Below are positions 56,155-64,000 of a stretch of 64,000 nt of DNA, in pieces (position 1 is the first letter of the stretch; the number at the start of each line of letters is the position of its first letter). Below the pieces are notes generated by a model. It was given only the letters and a program-made list of their open reading frames with translations, did no database searches and was not told the origin of the DNA. The stretch is from Earliella scabrosa (Eukaryota > Basidiomycota > Agaricomycetes > Polyporales > Polyporaceae): contig JABYQQ010000002.1 of assembly GCA_022605405.1 (NCBI GenBank), positions 930,001-994,000 of the forward strand, given 5' to 3'. The translations under genes were made by a program, and so were the position numbers.

Positions 56155-56794
56155 CAATCGAACAAAAAAGTCTCCCATCTATTACACGGGGCGACTATTT
56201 TGTCGTCCCAGCCCCTCACGTGGTCACGTCAAGCGCTCTCCAACCTCGCTAGGGCCCGCGGTGCTCTCCCACGCGCCGCGCTTTCCCGCTGCTCTCTCGC
56301 TCCCTCCCGCCGCTCCCGCCGCTCCCGCCGCTCCCTCCCGCCGCTCCCTCCGCTCCCTCCCAGCGCTCCCTCCGCTCCCGCCCGCCGCTCCCTCGCTCCT
56401 TCCCGCCCCCGCCGTACGCCGTACCCTCCCGCCACGCCCAGCCCCCCCCCCCCTCTTCCTCTCGCGCTCCTCCCATCAACGCCCATTTGCCCGCTGCCTC
56501 CCGCTCTCCTCGCGCAACCCTCGAACGCGTTGCCCGTGAACGCCGTCGTTGGGGGCCTGGGCGAGCGCGGCGTTGATTTGCGAAGGCACCGCAAGCGACG
56601 GCGGGAAGACCTAGAAATCGGGGCGGGACGAATGATGCGCCAGGGCGCGGGATTGATGCGCGCAGCGACTTACGCGACGGAGGGGTCGGCACGGTGAGCG
56701 GACGCCGCGCAATGCTCGCTTAGAGCACTGCGAGCGCCGACGACGACAAAAAAGTCGCCCCGTGTACTATACGGGGGACTTTTTTGTTCGATTG
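56155..56794. mobile_element. 640-bp MITE-like element with 53-bp terminal inverted repeats and TA target duplication
   Basis: The ends CAATCGAACAAAAAAGTC (from 56155) and its inverse GACTTTTTTGTTCGATTG (to 56794) continue as imperfect inverted repeats for about 53 bp. Each end is also nearly self-complementary around CCCCGTGTA/TACACGGGG. TA flanks both sides (56153-56154 and 56795-56796). The interior has no transposase; it is dominated by a CGCTCCCTCCCGC-type C-rich simple repeat (about 56285-56470). Excluding the element plus one TA makes the flanking KDZ codons continuous (GGC TCT AGG TTA). TA targets suggest mobilisation by a Tc1/mariner-type enzyme. Confidence 0.9.
56285..56470 (+). repeat. 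C-rich simple repeat (CGCTCCCGC type)
   Basis: Repeated CCGCTCCCG, CGCTCCCTC and related words inside the MITE-like element; open in several frames only because of composition. Confidence 0.85.
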
Positions 56795-58230
56795 TAGGTT
56801 ACTCGACTGGGTACTTGGTGAGCACCGCACCAGCGTTCAGACCTCCTACTACCGCCTTCCCAACTCTCCACCAAAACGGGGACGATCAATGTCCCTTCCT
56901 CCGTTGCTTCCTTCCCTCGCTATGACCCACGACACTACCCATTCTATGTACGATCCGACTGGTTATCCGCTCGACGTGGATTACTTGTATCATCAGCTCG
57001 AGCAGCTTGGAGATGACCCAACACCGCGCAAGCGCACCGCCGGGGTGAGTTCTCCGACTCTACCACACACATCGCGTAACTCGTATTTGGCAGGACCGGC
57101 CGTTGACGCAATGGGTGCCCGAGGCTGACGCCTACTTAGACGAGCTCCTCCGCCTGGAAGGCCGCGGGGAATTCGCAGACTTCCCCTGTCTTTGTGGCGC
57201 AGCCGCCTCTGAGGCTGTGTACCGATGCGATGACTGTACAGATTGTCGCATGTACTGTCAGGCTTGCATCCTGGCTAGTCACGCCGCTCACCCGCTTCAC
57301 CGTATCAAGGTACGTACGCACGGCGGAGAGTCTTCCAACCTCTATACTGATGCATGACACAGCGCTGGGAAGCGGATGGGTACTTCTCTCGAGTCTCCCT
57401 CAAGGCTCTTGGGTTGTACGTCCAACTAGGCCATGAGGTTGGCGAAGGCTGCATCAATTCGAAGACCTCGTGGGGAGACGACTTCGTCGTTCTCGACATC
57501 TTCGGTATCCACGAGGTTCGGGTTAGATACTGTGCTTGCGAGCGAGCCCTTCCGGCGCACATCCAGCTCCTACGTGCGCGCTGGTTCCCTGCGACGTCCG
57601 TCAATCCCAAGACAGCCGCTTCTTTCCACCTCCTCGAATCCTTCCATCTTCTCTCCACCCAGTCGAAGCTTTCCGGCTACGAGTTCTATATCAGTCTTTC
57701 CCGTCGTACTGACAACACAGGTGTCACACCGCCGAAGGTATGTCTTCCATTCTGTCTGTGCCATATGCCAGTTACTGAGTACCTTGCCTCAGGATCGTTA
57801 ACCAGCGTTCTTGACCATGGTCCGCGAGTGGCGACATCTCAAGATGATCGCGCTGGTCGTAGCAATAATCCGGAGGGCATTGCCGGCACACAGCAAGGAT
57901 CATGCGCGGTCGAGTGTCCGGCGTGTCCTCAGCCAGGCAAGAACATTCCCGCGAATGCCGACGCACCGTCAGGGGTGAAGGGGTGAGGAGCTTATGTTCT
58001 AGCCTTCGTAACCATGGCTCACAGCTCTGCTAGCTGGCTGCGACGACTATTCGTCGCCATCGATGCCAACTTCCGTCTCAAACGGAAGAAGGTTTCTTCC
58101 GACGCTCTAGACCCGAGCTTGAACCATGGCTACGCGTACGTTGTCGAGGAAAAGGCGTACAAGCAGCATCTTGCGACCCACGACACCCTCCCCACCGAGT
58201 CCGCCGATCATTGCAACAATCACTTCTGGA

Positions 58231-59443
58231 CCCAACTTTGGAACGAAGGGCGGTGCCCGGAGACGTGGGGCAACGGTGCTTCTGCAGAAATCAAGCAAGA
58301 GTATTACGAGTACCTATACAAGCTCTTCCCCGACCTGCAACTGGGCCCTGGCCGCACACAACTGGAAAGCTGAGTGGATCGCCATTCATTGCTTCCCCGG
58401 CTGGATCAAGAGTGCTCGCAACAGGGACGGCCAGAGAGACAAACGGAGACGTCGGAAACGCACCAGAGGTACGTGTCCTTGACCATCTCTCACCCGTACT
58501 CATGTGTCTCCAGAGAGCATGGACGATACCCCACGGGATGAAGAGAATTCCGAACCCAGCTCAAGCAGACGCCGCGTCGATCGCAACGACGCGCCATTCC
58601 GCCTACCGTCTATGCCCGCGGACGACTTCTACTCCCTGCCTGGCATGCTCCCGCCTCCTCTGCCTATGCCTCCGACGACCTCGACCGCAGCCCCGACGAC
58701 TATGCCCTCAACGACCACGCCGGAGAGTTTGACGACAACGACACCTACCTCGCCCCAGCCCTCGACAACCTCACCGGCCGCGTCTTTCGCAACCACATCC
58801 TTGGCAAACACGACCTTGGCGACTGCGTCTTCGGCGAACACGACCTCGGCGACCGCGTCTTCGGCGAACATGACCTCGGCGAGTGCGTCTTCGGCGAACA
58901 CGACCTCGGCGACCGCGTCTTCGGCGAACATCTCTCCGGCGACCGCATCTTCGCTGCGTCCCGACTGACCTCATTACCAGATCGGAAATCCTCTCGACAA
59001 CCTCTGGACCCACGCGCCGCCCCCGCCAACAATGCCCTGGCTGCCTCCCCCTACTGTGGCCTCAGACACCGGATCTCAGACGACCGGGCCCTCGGGAGGC
59101 TCAAGTTCTGCAACAGCGACAGCCAAAAAATCTCGCAGCAAGAAGACTGCGGACTCGGATGGCCCATGGCCTGCGCCGCCGTCAGAGAGCGACAAACCCA
59201 TGTGCGTCCTCTCTTCTCAGCCTCACCACGACAAACCCCGCTGACGCAGCCTTATCCAGGGACAAGTGCGCGAGGATCTGGAAATCCCTCAACTCCGCAG
59301 GAACAAAAGATGAGTTCAAGGCCTGGTACAAGACTCTTACCCAAACCCAGCGTGCGGTGAGTAGTGACCGTCGTACGTTGGGCAGATAATAATTTCCTTT
59401 TTTGCAGAAATACATCCAGCGCGACGGCAAGGCGAGTTCATGA
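58231..59443 (+). CDS. transposon-associated protein of unknown function, chimeric 5' end
   Basis: The match to KDZ stops at CNNH and the frame runs on into another family: QLWNEGRCPETWGNGASAEI and KQEYYEYLYKLFP, then (one base shifted) LAAHNWKAEWIAIHCFPGWI and a Lys/Arg-rich run to a donor at about 58470. The next exon (from 58514) is acidic and then Pro/Thr/Ser/Ala-rich with a 30-bp repeat; then a Pro-rich linker with KKSRSKKTADSDGPW; DKCARIWKSLNSAGTKDEFK and AWYKTLTQTQRA (59263-59355); and a last exon KYIQRDGKASS with stop at 59441-59443. The W-N-x-G ... NWKxxxIAxHxFPGW and C-terminal I-W-K ... K-D-E-F-x-A motifs are a recurrent Agaricomycete transposon-neighbour family I know only as unnamed proteins. 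One frameshift at 58340 makes functionality doubtful. Confidence 0.5.
58795..58944 (+). repeat. 30-bp coding minisatellite, five copies
   Basis: Unit GCGTCTTCGGCGAACACGAC plus CTCGGCGACC, starting at 58795 (diverged), 58825, 58855, 58885 and 58915. In the gene's frame each unit encodes ASSANTTSAT. It is exactly a multiple of three and is open in all plus frames and at least one minus frame. Confidence 0.9.
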
Positions 59444-61370
59444 TGGTCTCTGTTGCCGTCTCGCTAGCGAGCTAACTACGAATCTGCGTACAGCTCTAAA
59501 TCGAGACAGAACAACCATGGACTTAAAAGATTTCGCCGCCCCTTCTTCCGCGCGACGGCGCCTTCGCACGCGAGGGTCCCCTCGCGCGCGAGTGGAAGAG
59601 CGGTTTGATGACGATCCTAGCTGTATTTGTAGTGTATTCGAGCCCAATATCACCGAGTGACCGCAATGGATGGCGATGGACCGGCGCACATACGAATAGA
59701 TCAGAATGGACGAAAAATCGGCCTGGCGGCCACGTCGCTATTGGGATCCATCCGTATCTATTCATCGCGAGTGACAGATACATGCGATATCTACGTACAT
59801 ACGAGTAGATCCGAATATATGGCGTTCTCACTGGGCTTGATCGATAACATCGCGGTTGAGGAACGTTAGAAACAAGGTGAAGGCAGCCGAAGCATTATGG
59901 AGTTATGATGCGGATGCTGACTCCGCTTTTGTGCTGAGCGGCCGATCACAGCGCCCGTACAGCTCTGTCATCGCGTTTACACTGACACTCCTGCTCGTCG
60001 TCGTCGCCCCTCTGCTCACCGTGCCAGGCCTTTCCCCGCAGCGTTCCCGCCTAGACCGCCCGTTGTGCGCACAGACCACCCCTAGCGTTACACCTGTCTC
60101 TCCCGTGTGACCACAGCCCCACGATTGTCGCCCACCTGAACTAGAGGCTGGTGAGTTACGAGCCTATTCGCACACCCCTCGGTTCGCTCTCCTTGGGCCA
60201 TGGCGTCGATGTTGGGTGTTGCCTACGGAGATATATATATTATAGAACAAACGATGCAGTCGTAGCGACCTCCGATCGTAGTCTGGCTGTCTATACGATG
60301 AGTGGTCGTCGGCTAGTCTCCGTTGCCGACCATGCTGAAAAGATGATAGTCAATCTTTTCTTATCATAGTCGTCGGCGGCACTTCGTCGCCCGATGACCA
60401 CACTATCAGTGGGTCACTCACCGGCCGATGATCTCACTTTCGTCGTCCACTCACCGGCCGATGATCTCACTTTCGTCGTCCGATGATCGGCCCGACGGTC
60501 AATACTACAATTGTTGACCGGGATTACTTAGGATTTGACATAAGACCTGTACAATCACCTATAGAACTGAATAACAATCGAATTGTCCACCTTGTGACCA
60601 ATTGAAACAGAATTACGGTGACTATTTCATATGCTGTATTGAAACAACCATCAAACGTCGAAGAGTTTGACATATCAAATACCCTCTTATCTGTCAACTC
60701 AGCTGTTACCTCGGTGTCAAGGGTGATCTTATCCGAGTCAATAGCTAGATCAACATTAGTCCTATACGCGTCGATGTTATCTTCTTCCACAGTTCGTAAG
60801 TATTCTCGGAGTACATCTCATATCATAATCCGCCTCTTAATTTTCATGTCGATTCGTCTATTTTCTGGGACAAAATGACGAAGGTCCCGATGTGATAGCG
60901 GGTTTGGAGATCTGAACAGGCTGTACGGGCGCACATACTCCGATTCTACAACTCCTCGGACTGAGCGCACGGTCTACTCCTCCCACAGCCCTCAATTAAG
61001 TTCTCGGAGGCATCACATGTTCCGCAGAGCATGCGCTCGAAGATCGCTTGGGGCAGGTACGCACCTTGTTCCTGCCGTAACGCGGTGACGTCGTTGAGGT
61101 CGCCGTGTCGGGGCTCTCACCCATTCACCGCGGTGCGGTGATATCTATCTGTTTCTGTCGGTAGAACGCACGGGCGATGGTGTGAAGTGCTGCTTTGTGT
61201 TTAGCCGCACGTGCAGCAGTCATTCAGTGTGTTGCATGCGGGAGCGGAGAAGCGTGCACTTTGACGTGCTCTCCGCGGGGTGCATACGGTGTCTGAGGCA
61301 GCGCTGGGGCTCGACGGGGAGCTGGAGGAACATGAGCACATGTCTGGCCTGCTGGCTTCCCACCGCGTTT
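59444..61370. other. 1.9 kb without a recognised gene
   Basis: AT-richer from 60.5 to 60.9 kb. Short frames only. Contains the 33-bp tandem repeat at 60415-60480. Confidence 0.35.
60415..60480 (+). repeat. 33-bp tandem duplication
   Basis: CACTCACCGGCCGATGATCT with its 13 following bases is repeated exactly at 60415-60447 and 60448-60480. Confidence 0.95.
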
Positions 61371-61377
61371 GTTGTAA

Positions 61378-61388
61378 GACATATAAGG
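61378..61388 (+). promoter_or_regulatory. probable TATA box of the hydrophobin gene
   Basis: CATATAAGG lies about 65 bp upstream of the hydrophobin ATG at 61448, a suitable distance for a compact fungal promoter. Confidence 0.4.
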
Positions 61389-61447
61389 AGTCGGAGAATG
61401 TCCTGCAGACTCCGAGTCTCCAGCATTCGCAGTGCAGCATCGCCGCC

Positions 61448-62401
61448 ATGTTCGCGCTTCCTTTGCTCACGCTCGCCATATCGGTCACGGTCGGTCTGGT
61501 GCAGGCTGGCCCCTTGCTTGCAACTGCTCCTGATGTGGAGCTGGCCCCTGCCTCGCCGACCAGTCCCGTGTCGGAAATTGACATTGCGCAATGCCTTCTT
61601 GAGGTGCAGTGCTGCCAGGATACCATTCCTGTCCCGTCTATCCTCCCTACCGGGGTGTCTCTCCCGATCCCGTTGCCGACCCTTGGGCCTCTGATCGGGC
61701 TTGAGTGCTCTTCAGCATTTGACATCATCGGTAACAAATGGTACGCACCGCACGCTACTCTGTTGGACAACGATTCGCTCATAGTGGCGTACTCAGCTTG
61801 ACTGGAGGCACGCCTGTGTGCTGCGAGCTCGTTCTCCCAGGTGAGTAGTCGTACTTCTCATTGTCAAGTGCATGCCGGAATGAATACGTGTTGCCACCCA
61901 GGGGGGCTTCTTGCTGTGGGTTGCGAGCCCATCACGGCCGCGCTCCCGACTCTCCCATTCCCAATCCCAATTCCCACCACAACCATTTCGATCCCTGGCC
62001 TACCGCCCATAACCCTTCCTTTCCCCCTTCCTACTGCATTGCCAACCGGCCTTCCTATCTCCATCCCGGGTCTACCACCCGTTCCCACTACAACCATTTC
62101 GATTCCCGGCCTGCCACCCATCACCCTCCCTCTCCCTCTTCCTACGGCACTGCCAACCGGCCTGCCTATCTCTATTCCTGGGCTGCCATCCGTCAGCCTC
62201 CCCATCCCGATTTCTCTCCCTTTCGGGCTCGCGGAGTCCGGGGCGCCTGCCACCGCGCCTGCGCCGACGGACCCGCTCCCTATATCCATCCCGACTTCGC
62301 TCCCGGTATCTCTCCCTACGTCTCTTCCGATCTCTATCCCCACCTCTCTTCCGATCTCTATCCCAACCTCTCTCCCGATATCTTTGCCCGTTGGCCTGTG
62401 A
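61448..62401 (+). CDS. class I hydrophobin with a long repetitive C-terminal tail
   Basis: Hydrophobins are secreted and self-assemble at air-water interfaces to coat hyphae and spores. Exons 61448-61740, 61797-61840 and 61902-62401 give 278 residues. Residues 1-20 are a signal peptide (MFALPLLTLAISVTVGLVQA). The eight cysteines follow the class pattern: C49, C55C56, C87, C98, C106C107, C120. The codon of C98 is split by the first intron (TG/C), and using the earlier GT donor would lose it and break the frame, which fixes the splice site. The core ends with VCCELVLPGGLLAVGCEPI as in typical members. Unusually, 158 residues follow: Pro/Ile/Leu/Ser/Thr repeats including two 37-residue copies (ISIPGLPPITLP, LPTALPTGLPISIPGLP) and a run of SLPISIPT units. 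Normal hydrophobins end within about a dozen residues of the last Cys. The gene seems intact. Confidence 0.9.
61973..62395 (+). repeat. coding repeats in the hydrophobin tail (111-bp and 24-bp units)
   Basis: Two 111-bp units start near 61973 and 62084 (CCCACYACAACCATTTCGAT). Further on, 24-bp units of the type ACCTCTCTTCCGATCTCTAT plus CCC occur three to four times (about 62310-62390). All are multiples of three and keep the hydrophobin frame. The opposite strand is also open for over 1 kb, purely from composition. Confidence 0.85.
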
Positions 62402-63764
62402 ACGCTGAACCGTCGAAGAAGCCATGCAGTCTGGACAAGAAGGAGAATTTGAGGAGTCGGTGGAGCCGAAGGGTTTGATGCTGTGTCGCCGTTTCGACGA
62501 ACCGTTATACGAGAAGAAGATCCGCTCCAAAGTTGGACCGAGAGTGTATCATCGATAATGATAGCTGTGCCTCGAAGGCTGAGACCTGAGACACTGCCAC
62601 GACGTCGGTAGCAATGCGCACTCCTACCACCAGTAAGGCTACTGTAGCCGGGAGCTCCACATGATTCAATTGGTTCAGGCCCAGGGCCAGGGGTGCCGTA
62701 GCACGCTACGGGGAATGGGCTTGGGGTGGTTAGACAATGTGGTATCTTTCGCCACTCCGCGCGCCGTGATCCCGCGGTTTCAAATCTTTTCAGGTGCTCG
62801 AGTCGGGGCTGAGTACGCGCGACTGCCTTATAGGGAATCACCGTCGGGAGGCGCAGATTCCCACGCTTCTTGTCCACCTCCTTCCAACGCAATGGCGCCC
62901 ATTCCATGCCAGTCGTTCCGAGGCAAACATCCTAGCCAGATTCCGCGCTCTCACCTGCTTGCACACATGTGGCAGTGGAAACTTACCTTATGGCTGCCTC
63001 GACTTCGAGCTTGATCAAATCAACGTGATGTTCAGGCCAGATACGCTCGTTATTCGTGCTGGCAGTGCGCGTTCGAGCTCGCTTTCGCGGCGGCGATTCG
63101 CTCGAACTCGCCCTGCCGGCTCATCTATCTCTTGGGCTCGATCGGGAACGTTCCGCTTTGTGGCGCTACCTTCCTAGACATGAGTGGGTTCGTGACAACG
63201 TGAAGCAGAAGCCACGAAACGCGGTCTTGTGCAGGTGAAGGTGTGGGATGTGGCATCTCCTCGGAAGTTGGACGTACCGCTTACATCTACCCCAGCGTGT
63301 GGCCTGCTACAGATGAGCCTGAACGTTCGTTGCAGCTCGCGACGTCGGCTCAATGGTCGTGCCTTGTCGCACTGCTAACGCGTGTGTATCGACACGGAAC
63401 CGATCTGCATGTGTATGTTTTACCGGGCACGCGCTCGACGACCAACGATTGTGAAGGACAAGCACGCGCGGTGCGGCGGAGCGGGACTGAGTCGGGGGCG
63501 CCGTCGCCGTCGGTCTACTCAACGCCCGCAACTCGGACGCGACCTGTCCGTATATGGTGCACTCCACCCCATATCGGGCAGGTGGTGTTCTTCGATGTCC
63601 GTTCTGACCTGCGCCCCTTCACATTGCGCCTCGCGGGGCACGATATAACCTTGACCTCTCCACAGCTCGTCTAAACCCTTCTTCCCCTTCCTTCCCTTCC
63701 TTCCCTTGCGCACCCGCCGAGCACCCCTGTTCATTCCTTCGACGCGCCGCTCATTCTCGCCGCC
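62402..63764. other. no confident gene between hydrophobin and the last gene
   Basis: Plus-strand pieces such as ALTCLHTCGSGNLPYGCLDF (about 62955-63010) and SLELALPAHLSLGLDRERSA (about 63090-63160) look partly coding, but no family or splice chain was established. The CT-rich run at about 63675-63710 is probably promoter of the next gene. Confidence 0.3.
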
Positions 63765-64000
63765 ATGCAGCTCAAGCTCTCCCTCCTTGCCGCAGCAGCC
63801 CTGGCCCTACTCGCGTCTGCGAGCCCGCAGCCCTTGGTGCCGCGCTGCGACTCCTCCCCCGCAGACCATACACATACCGCTCCGGCGACATCCGTCGTTC
63901 ACCCCATCCCGGCGCCCACTACGACCATCGTCGTTCGTCCTACTCTTACGACCCGCACTCGTACGCGCCCCACGCAGACCTTCACGAAGACAGAGACGAA
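63765..64000 (+). CDS. 5' end of a secreted protein gene (runs off the window)
   Basis: ATG at 63765 follows a pyrimidine-rich stretch and GCCGCC, a good start context. The product starts MQLKLSLLAAAALALLASAS, a clear signal peptide, then a short Cys-containing segment and a Thr/Pro/Arg-rich stretch (TTTIVVRPTLTTRTRTRPTQ) that continues to the edge. It may be a Thr-rich surface or secreted protein; the family is not recognisable from 78 residues. Confidence 0.65.
   Translation, partial: MQLKLSLLAAAALALLASASPQPLVPRCDSSPADHTHTAPATSVVHPIPAPTTTIVVRPTLTTRTRTRPTQTFTKTET

Larger units (their letters stand above)
56024..58230 (+). pseudogene. KDZ transposase with CxC2-like cysteine cluster, broken
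   Basis: A DDE-type transposase in its intact form. The start KRPRKKTAVEFYAPSDDEAS is followed by DAALDRNTLTTTGGGS in a frame shifted by one, then a 640-bp inserted element. The frame then continues SVQTSYYRLPNSPPKRGR, GYPLDVDYLYHQLEQLGDDP; exon 2 (57094-57309) has QWVPEADAYLDELLRLEGRG and the Cys cluster CLCG ... YRCDDCTDCRMYCQACILAS then HAAHPLHRIK; exon 3 (57363-57737) has LGLYVQLGHEVGEGC, FGIHEVRVRYCAC and LLRARWFPATSVNPKTAASF. After the next acceptor the frame hits TAA (57799-57801) where DRY is expected, and a one-base shift precedes GTQQGSCAVECPACPQPGKN. A last piece FVAIDANFRLKRKKVSSDAL holds the first acidic motif of the catalytic core, then stops matching near 58225. Most of the catalytic domain is lost. 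Confidence 0.85.

Noticed and set aside
56199..56697. Several 120-187 codon frames in both strands
   Set aside because: They lie in the C-rich core of the inverted-repeat element and reflect simple-sequence composition.
56742..56794. Transcription terminator hairpin
   Set aside because: The palindrome is one end of the TA-flanked inverted-repeat element, with its partner at 56155-56207.
58629..58931. Minus-strand frame with FAEDAVAEV repeats as a gene
   Set aside because: Antisense reading of the 30-bp minisatellite.
61864..62907. 347-codon open frame on the minus strand
   Set aside because: It is the reverse of the hydrophobin tail repeats; Gly/Arg-rich, periodic, and explained by composition.

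Overview
The window looks like nuclear DNA of a basidiomycete fungus, most likely an Agaricomycete. Genes are split by many short introns (about 45-65 bp, GT...AG, often with a CTGAC or CTAAC branch site). There is a class I hydrophobin, KDZ-type and CACTA/Plavaka-like transposase remains, and a Ty1/copia retrotransposon. No bacterial operon structure, CRISPR array or rRNA was seen. All multi-exon models were read by eye from splice signals, frame continuity and remembered family features; none has been checked by alignment or RNA data.

Layout. 0-3 kb: the 3' end of an unknown plus-strand gene, an intact six-exon WD40 gene ending in a membrane anchor (minus), and a three-exon unknown gene (plus). 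3.9-5.4 kb: a GC-rich inverted and direct repeat block. 6-14.6 kb: a Zn2Cys6-like gene, a ribonucleotide reductase fragment, a decayed transposon-associated gene and a gene resembling a cell-death four-helix domain. 15-29 kb: a transposon-rich stretch with a KDZ C-terminal remnant, a large multi-exon transposon-associated gene, CACTA/Plavaka-like pieces, a second Cys-cluster gene, and an inverted second copy of part of the 11 kb gene. 29.5-31.3 kb: an intact two-exon unknown gene and a truncated spermidine synthase.

32.2-38.7 kb is the most striking locus. An eight-exon, 380-residue gene begins with a near-copy of the histone H3 tail (ARTKQTARQSTGG), followed by a PHD-like zinc finger and a C-terminal domain with faint caspase/CHAT-like His and Cys motifs. 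A young copia element (identical 580-bp LTRs, 5-bp CTAGC target duplication) interrupts exon 5. Subtracting the element and one target copy leaves an uninterrupted reading frame. The copia itself has lost its reverse-transcriptase core.

41-48.5 kb holds a run of broken housekeeping genes: TIM54 with an 888-bp sterol C-4 dehydrogenase (ERG26-like) fragment inside it, a SNW/PRP45 splicing-factor copy lacking its central domain, and a truncated carboxylesterase with an altered nucleophile elbow. With the RNR and spermidine synthase remnants, this suggests duplicated, captured or rearranged gene pieces free of selection, or a draft sequence with many indels.

56-59.4 kb: a KDZ transposase pseudogene carrying a 640-bp terminal-inverted-repeat element at a TA target, running into a chimeric transposon-associated gene with a 30-bp coding minisatellite. 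61.4-62.4 kb: an intact hydrophobin whose eight-cysteine core is followed by an unusual 158-residue Pro/Ile/Leu/Ser repeat tail. The window ends inside a gene for a secreted protein.
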